From assembly GCA_913060505.1 (NCBI GenBank), contig CAJXRQ010000008.1, positions 46,792 through 110,791 of the forward strand: a stretch of DNA of 64,000 nt, in the 5' to 3' direction. The notes below the pieces were generated by a model, which saw only the letters and a list, made by a program, of their open reading frames with translations, ran no database searches and was not told the origin of the DNA. Below are positions 27,201 through 35,051 of the stretch, piece after piece (within the stretch, counting starts at the first letter, position 1; each line of letters starts with the position of its first letter). Both the position numbers and the translations under genes were made by a program. The DNA is from an uncultured Desulfovibrio sp. (lineage in GTDB: Bacteria; Desulfobacterota; Desulfovibrionia; Desulfovibrionales; Desulfovibrionaceae).

Positions 27201-27519
27201 ATATCTACCTTCCTTCACCGTGCTGTTGGGGAAAAGCGATTTGTTTTTGTCGTTTCAAACGATTCGATTCCTCGCGTACGGCAGAGGTACGCCCCGGGCC
27301 TGATCCTTTTCATGTCTTGCGCATCATTTTCCGAATACGTTGAGTTTTCGGTTTGTGCTGCGCTTTGTCAAGGATTGTCGGCTTGTGAAGTCTTTTGAAT
27401 AATCCATGCGCCCTGTTGCGGTCAATAAATGACGTTATCAGGAATGATTTCTATTTGACAAAGGCACATACAGGTCTTACCTCTCAATTCCCATCATGAA
27501 CCAACAGGAGGACTGACTC
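27201..27519. other. Divergent promoter gap between pyrR and the first hesB-like gene
   Basis: No gene seen. It contains a short inverted repeat GCGTAC / GTACGC at 27274-27292 and the putative promoter of the hesB-like gene (listed separately). A 10-base match to half of the TetR operator at 34921 occurs at 27251-27260 but has no partner half. Confidence 0.6.
27455..27483 (+). promoter_or_regulatory. Putative sigma70 promoter of the selenoprotein-type hesB gene
   Basis: TTGACA at 27455-27460, 17 bases, then TACCTC at 27478-27483, 37 bases before the ATG. The -35 is perfect, the -10 poor. The paralogous gene downstream has the same arrangement (TTGACG, 17 bases, TACCTC), which strengthens both. 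Confidence 0.55.
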
Positions 27520-27840
27520 ATGATTAATTTGACCGAAGCCGCCCAGAAGCAGCTGGAAGGCTACTTTGCGGATCGGGAGACCTCGGCCATCCGGGTGCAT
27601 CTTGCTTCCGGCGGTTGAGCCGGCCCACGGCTGACATTGGCTCTGGATGAGCCTAAGGACACTGACGGCGTATACGAAGCCGGTGGCTTCTCCTTTCTTT
27701 TGGACAAGGAGCTTGCACAGCAAACCGGCGAGATCAGCATCGACATGACTTACTACGGATTCTCGGTTGAATCGCAGAATCCAATGGGTGGCGGAGGATG
27801 TTCCTCCGGTTCCTGCTCAACAGGGTCATGCTCTTGCTAG
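27520..27840 (+). CDS. HesB/IscA-like protein with predicted selenocysteine (in-frame TGA)
   Basis: A 106-residue A-type iron-sulfur carrier-like protein read through TGA at 27616-27618 (residue 33). The ATG at 27520 has AGGAGG 8 bases upstream and starts MINLTEAAQKQLEGYFADRE. Around the TGA the product is VHLASGG-U-AGPRLTLALDE, which aligns without gaps to VYVASGG-C-SGPMLGLALDE of the next gene, so the TGA replaces the conserved cluster-ligand cysteine. The frame after it is intact to 27840 and ends in a Cys-rich tail (CSSGSCSTGSCSC). A candidate SECIS hairpin lies at 27639-27653. HesB-like selenoproteins are a known bacterial class. Automatic annotation would split or shorten this gene. sel genes are not in the window. 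Confidence 0.88.
27639..27653 (+). promoter_or_regulatory. Candidate bacterial SECIS hairpin
   Basis: Stem GGCTC / GAGCC with apical loop TGGAT, lying 23-37 bases after the first base of the TGA, the window where SelB-binding hairpins sit in bacteria. The loop offers the G and U that SelB favours. The stem is short and partly forced by the conserved LALDE codons, so this is only a candidate. Confidence 0.5.
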
Positions 27841-27864
27841 CAGAAGCCACCGTTTTTTGTTTTT

Positions 27865-27886
27865 GGGCGTTCCGGCGGGGGCGCCC
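27865..27886 (+). terminator. Terminator between the two hesB-like genes
   Basis: GGGCG / CGCCC stem with a 12-base G-rich loop, followed by seven T residues. It shows that the two paralogues are mainly separate transcription units. Confidence 0.75.
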
Positions 27887-27947
27887 TTTTTTTGTCCAGG
27901 GTTTTCGGCCTATTGTCATGAGTATTGAATATTTTGTGTTTTTTGGT

Positions 27948-27976
27948 TTGACGCTTCGGCCTTTCGTGCCTACCTC
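27948..27976 (+). promoter_or_regulatory. Putative promoter of the Cys-type hesB gene
   Basis: TTGACG at 27948-27953, 17 bases, TACCTC at 27971-27976, 40 bases before the ATG. The layout repeats that of the Sec-type paralogue. Confidence 0.55.
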
Positions 27977-28015
27977 TAGGGGCACCAGACCTTTAACGAT
28001 CATAAGGAGGATTTT

Positions 28016-28333
28016 ATGATCGACGTAACTGATGAAGCAATTGCCAAGCTCGAAGAGCATTTCGAAGGACAGGATCGCTCTCCCATCCGTGTCTATGTTG
28101 CCTCGGGTGGTTGTTCCGGTCCCATGCTCGGGCTTGCGCTGGACGAAGCCAAACAGGGCGACGCCACTACCGAGATAAAAGGATTCACTTTCATCGCTGA
28201 AGAAAAGCTGCTGGAAATGACCGGTGACGTGAATATCCATGCCACTGAGCACGGTTTCCAGGTCGCCAGCCAGAATCCGCTTCCGGGCGGCGGTTGCGAC
28301 TGCAATTCCGGTTGCGGCGGTTGCTGCGGTTAG
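28016..28333 (+). CDS. HesB/IscA-like protein, cysteine form
   Basis: A 105-residue paralogue of the preceding selenoprotein-type gene, starting MIDVTDEAIAKLEEHFEGQD with an AAGGAGG site 6 bases upstream. It has VASGGCSGPMLGLALDE, with Cys34 where the neighbour has TGA, and a Cys/Gly tail (GGGCDCNSGCGGCCG) in place of the CGCG motif of true IscA. A-type carriers bind Fe-S clusters or iron through the first cysteine and a C-terminal pair. The tandem pair suggests duplication with one copy keeping Sec and one Cys. A perfect terminator follows. Confidence 0.9.
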   Translation: MIDVTDEAIAKLEEHFEGQDRSPIRVYVASGGCSGPMLGLALDEAKQGDATTEIKGFTFIAEEKLLEMTGDVNIHATEHGFQVASQNPLPGGGCDCNSGCGGCCG

Positions 28334-28357
28334 CGGCAGTATATTCCGCACGTATGC

Positions 28358-28389
28358 AAAGGCCCTCCGCGAGTTCGCGGAGGGCCTTT
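28358..28389 (+). terminator. Strong intrinsic terminator
   Basis: Perfect 14-bp stem AAAGGCCCTCCGCG / CGCGGAGGGCCTTT with an AGTT loop, the 3' arm ending in T residues. Confidence 0.92.
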
Positions 28390-28479
28390 GGTTTGGGAAA
28401 AATACTAACAGTATTGTCGCCAGCGCCGTATGGTCTATATATGTCGGGAGAAAGAGACAGATCTCAAAAGGAGAAGTGT

Positions 28480-28638
28480 ATGGAAATTATCCGTATCATC
28501 ATCTCGGTTCTGGTGCCGCCCATCGGGGCTTTTTTGAAGGTGGGACTCGGTCTGCAGTTCTGGATAAATCTGTTGCTGACCCTGTTGGGCTATTTTCCGG
28601 GGCTGGTGCACGTCATTTGGCTGCTGGCCCGAAAGTAG
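28480..28638 (+). CDS. YqaE/Pmp3-family small membrane protein
   Basis: A 52-residue two-helix membrane protein. The sequence LVPPIGAFLKVGLGLQFWIN followed by LLTLLGYFPGLVHVIWLL is the Pmp3/YqaE (UPF0057) signature. Eukaryotic Pmp3 affects membrane potential and salt tolerance; the bacterial role is unclear. The ATG at 28480 has AAAAGGAG 7 bases upstream; longer in-frame readings from 28294 would start inside the hesB paralogue and its terminator. It is a single-gene unit, convergent with the exonuclease gene. Confidence 0.88.
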   Translation: MEIIRIIISVLVPPIGAFLKVGLGLQFWINLLLTLLGYFPGLVHVIWLLARK

Positions 28639-28646
28639 GGGGGCGG

Positions 28647-29255
28647 CTAAACAAGCCCCATATCATGCATGGCCAGATAGATTTCCCTGCTGACCCATGC
28701 GTCAGTGGCTGCGTAAGCCACCTGTTGCTTGGTGAGGGTTTCCTTGGCCCAGTTGGAGCACTGCACGGATTTTGAGATGCGGAATCCCAGAAGATTGGCC
28801 GCGAGGTTTCGCAGGCCATGTGTCTGCATTTGATGTTTTTGGGAGACTTCGCCCAGGTCGATGAAATTGGCGGCTTTGAATTTTGCCAGCTTGTTCAGGC
28901 CCACAATGTCGTCGTGAACCGATACGCCGGTCTTGATGACTTTTTTATCCGCAAGCAGATCAAGCAATCCGTTGTCCATGGGCAGCAGATTGATCTGGAA
29001 TACGTAGACGTCCTCTTCTCCGGCCAGTTGGATGAGCGAGGGAGGATTGGGTTTGCGTCCTTTCTTGAACACCGGGCGGGTTTCCGTATCGAAACCGAGC
29101 AATGTCTCGCTTCGCAGCACCTTGATGGCGGCATCGCGCTGTTTGCGGGTGCGCACCACATGAACGGGCCCCTCATAGCGTCGCAGGGGCAGGGCGTTAA
29201 TCTCTTCCTTCGGATAGGCTCGTAAATGTTCTTCTGGTATTTCGACGACAGTCAT
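28647..29255 (-). CDS. 3'-5' exonuclease of the RNase D / WRN DEDDy type
   Basis: A 202-residue nuclease domain. Exo I is LLGFDTETRPVF (D and E metal ligands), Exo II lies around TGVSVHDDIVGL, and Exo III is VAYAATDAWVSREIY, with Tyr four residues before the final Asp as in DEDDy enzymes. There is no HRDC domain, so it is shorter than RNase D and more like stand-alone WRN-exonuclease proteins. The start at 29255 (MTVVEIPEEHL) lies 7 bases after the prfC stop and lacks a clear ribosome binding site, which suggests coupling to prfC. The substrate (RNA or DNA 3' ends) is not defined by sequence. Confidence 0.88.
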   Translation of the reverse strand: MTVVEIPEEHLRAYPKEEINALPLRRYEGPVHVVRTRKQRDAAIKVLRSETLLGFDTETRPVFKKGRKPNPPSLIQLAGEEDVYVFQINLLPMDNGLLDLLADKKVIKTGVSVHDDIVGLNKLAKFKAANFIDLGEVSQKHQMQTHGLRNLAANLLGFRISKSVQCSNWAKETLTKQQVAYAATDAWVSREIYLAMHDMGLV

Positions 29256-29262
29256 AAAAACG

Positions 29263-30849
29263 TTATTCGTGTTCTCTGGTCTTGTGAAACGCGATGTTCG
29301 GCCAAGTCTCAATGGCATCATCCAACCGCCACCGACTCGGAGCAAGGTAAGTGAGATTTTCGTCCGCGTCCAGTGCCAGGAAACGGGCAGCGCCTTTTTT
29401 GAACCGTGCTAGCTCGTTTTTGTCCTCGCAGGACACCCATCGTGCCGTGTATAATTCCACAGGTTCGTAGATGGCGTCCACTCCGTATTCGTCCTTGAGA
29501 CGTGATTGGATCACGTCGAACTGAAGCATGCCTACTGCCCCGAGAATATAGTCATTGTTCTGCGTGGGACGGAAGAGCTGCACTGCGCCTTCCTCGGCAA
29601 GCTGGGTCAGGCCTTTTTGCAGTTGCTTGGCCTTGAGCGGACTCTTGAGAATGACCCTGCGGAATATTTCCGGAGCAAAGTTCGGAATTCCGGTGAATTT
29701 GAGGGGTTCCTTTTCCGTGAACGTGTCTCCGATCTTGATGGTGCCGTGGTTGTGGACACCGATGATGTCGCCGGGCCATGCTTCTTCTACGCCTTCACGG
29801 TCCTGGGCCATGAATATGGTGGCCTTGGAAATCTGCACGTCCTTGCCGATGCGATGGTGGCGGACTTTCATACCCTTGGTGAACTTGCCGGAGTTGATGC
29901 GCACGAATGCGATGCGGTCCCGGTGGTGCGGGTCCATGTTCGCCTGGATTTTAAAGCACACTCCAGAAAATTTGGTTTCAAAGGGAGAGACTTCCCGTTC
30001 CATGGCCGGGCGTGGCTGCGGATGCGGAGCCAGTTGAACGAAGGTGTCCAGCAGTTCGTGAACGCCGAAGTTGTTGATGGCCGAGCCGAAGAATACCGGC
30101 GTCTGTTTGCCGGAGAGGTAGCGCTCCGCATCAAAGGGATAACCGGCGCCCTCAAGCAGTTCCAGATCTTCACGCAGTTTGTCGGCCTGCGGTCCCAGTT
30201 CCTTGTCCAACGTGGGATCATCCAGCGATTCGATGACCATGCCGTGGTTGATGCCGCCGTTATGTGTGGCGGAAAACAGATGCAGCCGCTGGTCGTGAAG
30301 GGAATAGACGCCCTTGAAGTCCTTGCCCATACCCACGGGCCATGACATCGGGGCACACTCGATGTTCAGGGTTTCCTCGATGTCCGCCAGAACGTCGAAC
30401 GGGTCCATACCTTCGCGGTCGAGCTTGTTGATGAACGTGATGATCGGGGTATCGCGCAGGCGGCAGACTTCCATGAGTTTGCGGGTCTGGCGTTCGACGC
30501 CTTTGGCCGAGTCGATGACCATCAATGCGGAGTCCACGGCCGTGAGCACCCGGTAGGTGTCTTCGGAAAAGTCCTGGTGACCTGGGGTGTCCAGCAGGTT
30601 GATTTCGTACCCGTCGTAATTGAATTTCATGACCGAGGAAGTTACGGAAATGCCGCGTTGCTGTTCCATGGCCATCCAGTCCGAGGTGGCATGGCGTGCG
30701 GCTTTGCGGGCTTTGACGGTTCCGGCCATTTGAATGGCCCCGCCAAAGAGCAGCAGTTTCTCGGTCAGGGTGGTCTTACCGGCGTCCGGGTGGCTGATGA
30801 TGCCGAAAGTGCGGCGACGCTCAACCTGTTTCTTTATCTGTTTGTCCAC
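29263..30849 (-). CDS. prfC: Peptide chain release factor 3
   Basis: A 528-residue translational GTPase that removes RF1/RF2 from the ribosome after peptide release. Walker [20 protein letters not shown], the switch block [26 protein letters not shown], and [12 protein letters not shown] (NKxD) are all present. The C-terminal part matches RF3 rather than EF-G ([40 protein letters not shown]). The GTG at 30849 ([15 protein letters not shown]) has AAGGA 8 bases upstream and gives the usual RF3 length; an ATG farther upstream would cross the terminator hairpin. It is followed at once by the exonuclease gene. Confidence 0.97.
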   Translation of the reverse strand: MDKQIKKQVERRRTFGIISHPDAGKTTLTEKLLLFGGAIQMAGTVKARKAARHATSDWMAMEQQRGISVTSSVMKFNYDGYEINLLDTPGHQDFSEDTYRVLTAVDSALMVIDSAKGVERQTRKLMEVCRLRDTPIITFINKLDREGMDPFDVLADIEETLNIECAPMSWPVGMGKDFKGVYSLHDQRLHLFSATHNGGINHGMVIESLDDPTLDKELGPQADKLREDLELLEGAGYPFDAERYLSGKQTPVFFGSAINNFGVHELLDTFVQLAPHPQPRPAMEREVSPFETKFSGVCFKIQANMDPHHRDRIAFVRINSGKFTKGMKVRHHRIGKDVQISKATIFMAQDREGVEEAWPGDIIGVHNHGTIKIGDTFTEKEPLKFTGIPNFAPEIFRRVILKSPLKAKQLQKGLTQLAEEGAVQLFRPTQNNDYILGAVGMLQFDVIQSRLKDEYGVDAIYEPVELYTARWVSCEDKNELARFKKGAARFLALDADENLTYLAPSRWRLDDAIETWPNIAFHKTREHE

Positions 30850-30874
30850 GTTCGAATCCTTGTGCAAAAAAAAT

Positions 30875-30896
30875 GGGGCCGCCAGCCTGCGGCCCC
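30875..30896 (-). terminator. Terminator of the secreted TPR-like gene (minus strand)
   Basis: Perfect stem GGGGCCGC / GCGGCCCC with a 6-base loop; on the minus strand it is followed by ATTTTTTTT. It separates the gene at 30945-31598 from prfC. Confidence 0.88.
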
Positions 30897-30944
30897 GCAC
30901 GTCATACCCGTTATGGGGGAAAGGTCAAGTTTTGGAAGGTGGAG

Positions 30945-31598
30945 TCAGTTGAGCTTGGGCAATCTGTCCTTGCAGCGGGATTTGGCATACCTCCACCAGA
31001 ATTGGCCCGAGCATCTGTCTTTTGCCGCCAGTGAATCATGGAATACCGAGTGTTCGTTCCACGAAAATTGGCGCAACGTGGCAGCCTCAACCGCGTCCGC
31101 AACCTGTTGCACGTCAGAGCCGGACTCCAGCGCGGCTATCTGTTTGCCCAATTGCTCGGCTATCATGCGTTGTCCTGTATTTTTAGGAAAGCGTTTCCAC
31201 ATGGCGGCGGCGTTTTCCGTCCTGTTCAGCCGGGCCAGCGCCAACCCCGCATACAGGGAGGCTTCCCATGCGTCCCGGTTTACTGCGGCAGCGCTCATGA
31301 TTTTTACGGCCTGTTGCCAGTCTCCCACGTAGTAACAGCTCATACCGGCCATAAGCAGACGTGAAAGGCGTGTTGGTTTGCCGTTTTCGGCACGGTCCGC
31401 AATAAGCGAGGCAAACGCTTGGGCCGCGCGGCCATAATATTTTCTGGCTTTTTGTCTGTCGCCATTGCCACGTAGAGCAATTGTGCCCCGTTCGAAGTTT
31501 TTCTCTCCAACGGTTCCGGGCGGAGCGGCATGTGCCATGACGGGGACGACCAAAATCGCTGCCAGCAGCAGAAAGCACGTCAGGATGTTTTTTTTCAT
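30945..31598 (-). CDS. Exported TPR-like protein of unknown function
   Basis: A 217-residue protein with a signal peptide (MKKNILTCFLLLAAILVVPV, cleavage after AHA near residue 24). The mature part has helical hairpins that read like tetratricopeptide repeats: KARKYYGRAAQAFASLIADR, LLMAGMSCYYVGDWQQAVKI and WEASLYAGLALARLNRTENA. The C-terminal ~50 residues contain three cysteines or more and no repeat. GGAGG precedes the ATG. It follows the gene at 31631 by 32 bases on the same strand. Function is not recognised; a periplasmic scaffold is likely. Confidence 0.75.
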   Translation of the reverse strand: MKKNILTCFLLLAAILVVPVMAHAAPPGTVGEKNFERGTIALRGNGDRQKARKYYGRAAQAFASLIADRAENGKPTRLSRLLMAGMSCYYVGDWQQAVKIMSAAAVNRDAWEASLYAGLALARLNRTENAAAMWKRFPKNTGQRMIAEQLGKQIAALESGSDVQQVADAVEAATLRQFSWNEHSVFHDSLAAKDRCSGQFWWRYAKSRCKDRLPKLN

Positions 31599-31630
31599 AA
31601 ATCCTCCCGGTCAATACGAAGGAATGGATG

Positions 31631-32377
31631 TCAGGCGGACATATACGCCTTGGCGATGCGGAAAACATCGTCATAATCCATTTTGTTCCGGATGCCCATG
31701 GCCATTTCAAGGGACATGTCCATCTTGCGCCGGGTTTCCATGATGGTTTGGTCACGGATGCCTTCAAAGTGATAGGCCAGAAAATCCGGTTCGAAATTGT
31801 CTATGGCAAGTGACAACCCTTCCGTGAAGTAGCGCGAGTGAGTGTAGGGCAGCAGCTTCTCCAGACGGCGTTTGTCGCGTCGGGCATAAATGACATAGAA
31901 CAGCAGCTTTACGACCAGGCGATCGAAGGGCATTTTGTGGTCAACGGCCAGCAGGGTATGCAGGTCGGCCCCGGGTTCCTTGATTGCCGAGGTCAGTCCG
32001 TGGGCCATATCGAAGGCAGCCTTTTCACTCATGGGAGCATGGGAAAACTTGGAGTCCATGCGAACCATGGTAATGCGCGGATTCTCGGTGGCGGCAATGG
32101 CAAACAGGGCCAGCCGCATGAGGTCTATCTTGCGGCGATAATCGTCCAGCAGAGTGTCCCGTTTGACCTCGGCCAGTCTGCGGACCAGTGTCAGCTCCAT
32201 GCGGGTGAACACCGTGTCCAGCAGATGACGGATATAGCTTTCCTGCGTGGTTTCCAGCTCGTCCTTGACGATGCTTTTGCCCTTGCGGGTGTCGATGACC
32301 TTGCGGATGGAGAGCCAATAGGCCGCCAATCCCTCAAAGGGCATTTCCAGAATGTCCATTTCCTGCTGTTTGCTCAT
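31631..32377 (-). CDS. Conserved hypothetical helical protein
   Basis: A 248-residue cytoplasmic protein that I do not recognise. The start at 32377 (MSKQQEMDILEMPFEGLAAY) is chosen because the upstream frame is unlike protein sequence. It is rich in charged helices, has no signal peptide, membrane span or cysteine motif, and contains an ALFAIAATENPRITMVRMDS block and a PYTHSRYFTEGLSLAIDNFE block that look conserved. The last residues (MDYDDVFRIAKAYMSA) are helical. It is divergent from lgt and probably co-transcribed with the exported TPR-like gene. Confidence 0.65.
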   Translation of the reverse strand: MSKQQEMDILEMPFEGLAAYWLSIRKVIDTRKGKSIVKDELETTQESYIRHLLDTVFTRMELTLVRRLAEVKRDTLLDDYRRKIDLMRLALFAIAATENPRITMVRMDSKFSHAPMSEKAAFDMAHGLTSAIKEPGADLHTLLAVDHKMPFDRLVVKLLFYVIYARRDKRRLEKLLPYTHSRYFTEGLSLAIDNFEPDFLAYHFEGIRDQTIMETRRKMDMSLEMAMGIRNKMDYDDVFRIAKAYMSA

Positions 32378-32574
32378 GAAGTCCCCGTTGCTCCGGATAA
32401 TATAGTCGGGACTGTAGCCCAATCCGCCGAAAAAACAAAGACAACACCTTCGGGAAGCGTTGCGCCGGTGTCGACCAATTGCAACGCGCTTGTCATGCGT
32501 GCGGCTTGGGACTATGACAAAGCCTTCGGTACCCTCTGTATACAACCCTCTGACTCTTCGGAGACGTTATTTTC

Positions 32575-33345
32575 ATGCTGCATTACCCCGATTTCGATCC
32601 TGTCATTTTTTCCGTTGGTCCGTTTCAGGCCCGCTGGTACGGCATGATGTACGTGTTCGGCGTGGTGGCTGGCTGGCTGCTGGGCCGCTGGCGCGCGTCA
32701 CGCCCCGGCAGCGGATGGACCGGAGCGCAGATGGACGATTTCGTGACCTACCTGATTCTGGGCATCATTCTCGGAGGACGTCTGGGGTATGTCGTCTTCT
32801 ACAATCCGGGATATTATTTTTCCCATCCCACGGAGATTGTCGCCATCTGGAACGGCGGCATGTCGTTTCATGGCGGTGTGATCGGCGTGATCGCAGCCTG
32901 CTGGCTTTTTTCCCGCAAGACCGGGAAACCTCTGCTGAACGTGGGGGATTTCGTGGCTCCGCTCGTGCCTCCGGGCATCTTCTTCGGCCGTTTGGGCAAC
33001 TTCATAAACGGCGAGTTGTGGGGACGGGTTACGGACGGTTGGTGGGGAATGGTTTTCCCCGGAGCCGGGTCGTTGCCGCGTCATCCTTCCCAGTTGTATG
33101 AATCCGCGTTGGAGGGGCTGGCCCTGTTTCTGCTGCTGTGGTGGTATTCATCCAAGCCGCGTTCCCGTGGTGCGGTGAGCGGCATGTTTCTGATGGGATA
33201 TGGCGTGGCCCGGTTTATCGTGGAGTTCGCGCGTCAGCCGGATGCACAGCTCGGATTCGTCGCCATGAACTGGATGAGTATGGGACAGTTGTTGTGTGTG
33301 CCCATGCTGCTGTTGGGCGGTTGGCTGGTTTTCCGTTCACGGTAG
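32575..33345 (+). CDS. lgt: Prolipoprotein diacylglyceryl transferase
   Basis: A 256-residue inner-membrane enzyme that puts diacylglycerol from phosphatidylglycerol on the lipobox cysteine of prolipoproteins. The Lgt signature GRLGNFINGELWGR is near residue 143; upstream are the family blocks ARWYGMMYVFGVVAGW, GRLGYVVFYNPGYY and MSFHGGVIG with the catalytic-region His. About seven hydrophobic segments are visible. GGAG precedes the ATG. Its 3' end overlaps the convergent cyclotransferase gene by 9 bases. Confidence 0.97.
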   Translation: MLHYPDFDPVIFSVGPFQARWYGMMYVFGVVAGWLLGRWRASRPGSGWTGAQMDDFVTYLILGIILGGRLGYVVFYNPGYYFSHPTEIVAIWNGGMSFHGGVIGVIAACWLFSRKTGKPLLNVGDFVAPLVPPGIFFGRLGNFINGELWGRVTDGWWGMVFPGAGSLPRHPSQLYESALEGLALFLLLWWYSSKPRSRGAVSGMFLMGYGVARFIVEFARQPDAQLGFVAMNWMSMGQLLCVPMLLLGGWLVFRSR

Positions 33346-34218
33346 GATTTTCGGAACGCGGATTTCAAACATGGTTTCCCATAGCTTGCCTGTGGCGAAC
33401 AGGCGGTCCGTTCCGGGATCATAGGCCAAGCCGTTGGCGACTCCGGCGCCGTTGCGGATGCGTTCCGCCAGCGGCGTCAGGTCCACCCATGCCTCCACTT
33501 CGCCTGTTTGCGGATTGATAACCGCCACACTGACGCATTTCCAGATATTGGCCCAGATGCGGCCCTTGATCCATTCCAGTTCGTTGAGTTCCCGCACGGG
33601 GCGTCCCTGATAGTGGACGCGCAGGGTTTTCACCGTGCGGAATGTTCCGGGATCGTGCCACGTGAGTTCGTCCGTGCCGTTGCTCATGATCAGGTGTCGC
33701 CCATCGAACGTCAGCCCCCATGCCTCGGCTTCGGTCATGTCCTGCCGGACAAAAAATTCACCGGACTGCACCAGCTCAAGCCCCGGGTTTTCAACTTCTT
33801 CCGTTGCATCGGGATTCAGGTCCGGAAGAGAAAACACATACCCCTGCCCCGAACGCCATGTCAGTACGTGAGCCTCATTCCCTTCCACGGCCAGTCCTTC
33901 ACCAAACCGGTTGTCCGGCAAGCGGATTTGCCGCAATGTCCGGCCGGTTTCGGGGTCTACCATGCGTACGGTCGACTGTTTGTATTTTCCCGTTGATTCA
34001 ATGAGGTAGGGACCGTAAAATGCCAACCCTTGGGTGGATGCGCCCGGATCGTGCGGATGTTCAGCCGCGATGGTTGCCGTAAGGTGTTCGGTAAGCGTTG
34101 GCGGTTGCGCATATGAAGCGTCCGAAGCTGGCGGGAAAAGAACGAAAACGGCTGCCAGTAGCAAGCTTGTCGCCGTTGGTAGCCATGCTCGGATTTCTTG
34201 ATATGGTGGACGTTTCAC
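33337..34218 (-). CDS. Glutaminyl-peptide cyclotransferase, plant/bacterial beta-propeller type
   Basis: A 293-residue exported protein. Residues 1-35 are a long signal or anchor segment (TATSLLLAAVFVLFPPA). The mature part is a five-bladed propeller of the glutamine cyclotransferase family: STQGLAFYGPYLIESTGKYK, NRFGEGLAVEGNEAHVLTWR, EAWGLTFDGRHLIMSNGTDE, RELNELEWIKGRIWANIW and NGLAYDPGTDRLFATGKLW. Such enzymes convert N-terminal glutamine to pyroglutamate. It overlaps convergent lgt and is followed upstream by a tetR gene on the same strand (33 bases). Confidence 0.9.
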   Translation of the reverse strand: MKRPPYQEIRAWLPTATSLLLAAVFVLFPPASDASYAQPPTLTEHLTATIAAEHPHDPGASTQGLAFYGPYLIESTGKYKQSTVRMVDPETGRTLRQIRLPDNRFGEGLAVEGNEAHVLTWRSGQGYVFSLPDLNPDATEEVENPGLELVQSGEFFVRQDMTEAEAWGLTFDGRHLIMSNGTDELTWHDPGTFRTVKTLRVHYQGRPVRELNELEWIKGRIWANIWKCVSVAVINPQTGEVEAWVDLTPLAERIRNGAGVANGLAYDPGTDRLFATGKLWETMFEIRVPKILP

Positions 34219-34251
34219 GGTAGCATTTCAGACGGTTTTTCGGTGGTGATC

Positions 34252-34896
34252 CTAGCCGTTTTTCATGGCCTTGATGCCGCCCAGAGAGAAGCGCACCATA
34301 TGCTCTGTGAATTGTTTCAGGTTGTCCTGCACACGGGGACGAGGATGGGTCATGCGGTCCGTAAGAGGCATCATGACCAGCGGGTCCAGCAGTTGGCCCC
34401 ATATGCTCAGGGCACAGTCCAGTACCACGGGATCCGTGGCAGGTACTTCCAGAATTTCCGCCACGATGGCGCGCAGTTCGTCAGCCGGAGCCTGAACGTA
34501 GTTTTCCACCAGGAAATCGAGATTGTTGCTGGGATTGGCCACTTCCATGAGGAATATGGCCCAATGGGAGGCAATGGAACCATCGTCGTTGTCCGTCTGG
34601 TAGATGTCTTCAACCTTTTGACGGATGTATGTTTCCAGGCGTTTTTCAGCAGGAGCGTTTGCATCGAGCTTTTGGCCTGCGCGGTTCTGTTCGGCCTGCA
34701 CCCGTATGAAGATGTGTTCCAGCACGGAACGGTACAGGGCCTCCTTGCCGCCGAAATGATAGTTGACCGCCGCTACGTTGGCCCCGGCAAGACTGCATAT
34801 TTCCCGAACTGTGGCCGCGGTGTATCCCTTGGTTGCGAAAACGCGAACCGCTGCGGCGAGAAGGGTATTCTTGGTATTTGCATCATTGTTGTACAT
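34252..34896 (-). CDS. TetR-family repressor (CecR/DUF1956-like)
   Basis: A 214-residue repressor. The helix-turn-helix is at residues ~10-55 (LLAAAVRVFATKGYTAATVR, then EICSLAGANVAAVNYHFGGK), with the NYHFGGKEALYRSVLEHIF ending common in CecR/YbiH-type members. The C-terminal ligand domain is helical. The ATG at 34896 has GAGGATC upstream; longer readings would include the operator. A perfect 22-base palindrome lies 25 bases upstream, so autorepression is likely. Downstream on the same strand is the cyclotransferase gene; ispH is divergent. No efflux pump is adjacent, so the ligand and targets are unknown. Confidence 0.9.
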   Translation of the reverse strand: MYNNDANTKNTLLAAAVRVFATKGYTAATVREICSLAGANVAAVNYHFGGKEALYRSVLEHIFIRVQAEQNRAGQKLDANAPAEKRLETYIRQKVEDIYQTDNDDGSIASHWAIFLMEVANPSNNLDFLVENYVQAPADELRAIVAEILEVPATDPVVLDCALSIWGQLLDPLVMMPLTDRMTHPRPRVQDNLKQFTEHMVRFSLGGIKAMKNG

Positions 34897-34920
34897 GATG
34901 ATCCTCGTGACTGGAAATTT

Positions 34921-34942
34921 GTTTGAAACGGACGTTTCAAAC
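34921..34942. promoter_or_regulatory. Perfect palindromic operator upstream of the TetR gene
   Basis: GTTTGAAACG-GA-CGTTTCAAAC is a perfect 10-2-10 inverted repeat 24 bases before the tetR ATG and 109 bases before ispH. Size and symmetry fit a TetR-family operator. Confidence 0.8.
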
Positions 34943-35051
34943 TGCGCGGGCAGTCTTCCTTTTTGGAGCGGATTTGTCAAGCCCGTGAGTTTTTCGGGCA
35001 GTATGTTTTAAACGGCTGCCGAACATGAACCATAATTACATGGAAGTCAGT

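Noticed and set aside
27251..27260. CGTTTCAAAC, identical to half of the TetR operator at 34921
   Set aside because: The other half-site is absent, and a single 10-base match is plausible by chance in 64 kb.
27520..27840. Reading the hesB-like gene as a pseudogene with a premature stop
   Set aside because: The frame is intact on both sides, the stop is exactly at a conserved Cys position, it is TGA, and a candidate SECIS follows; selenocysteine explains it better.
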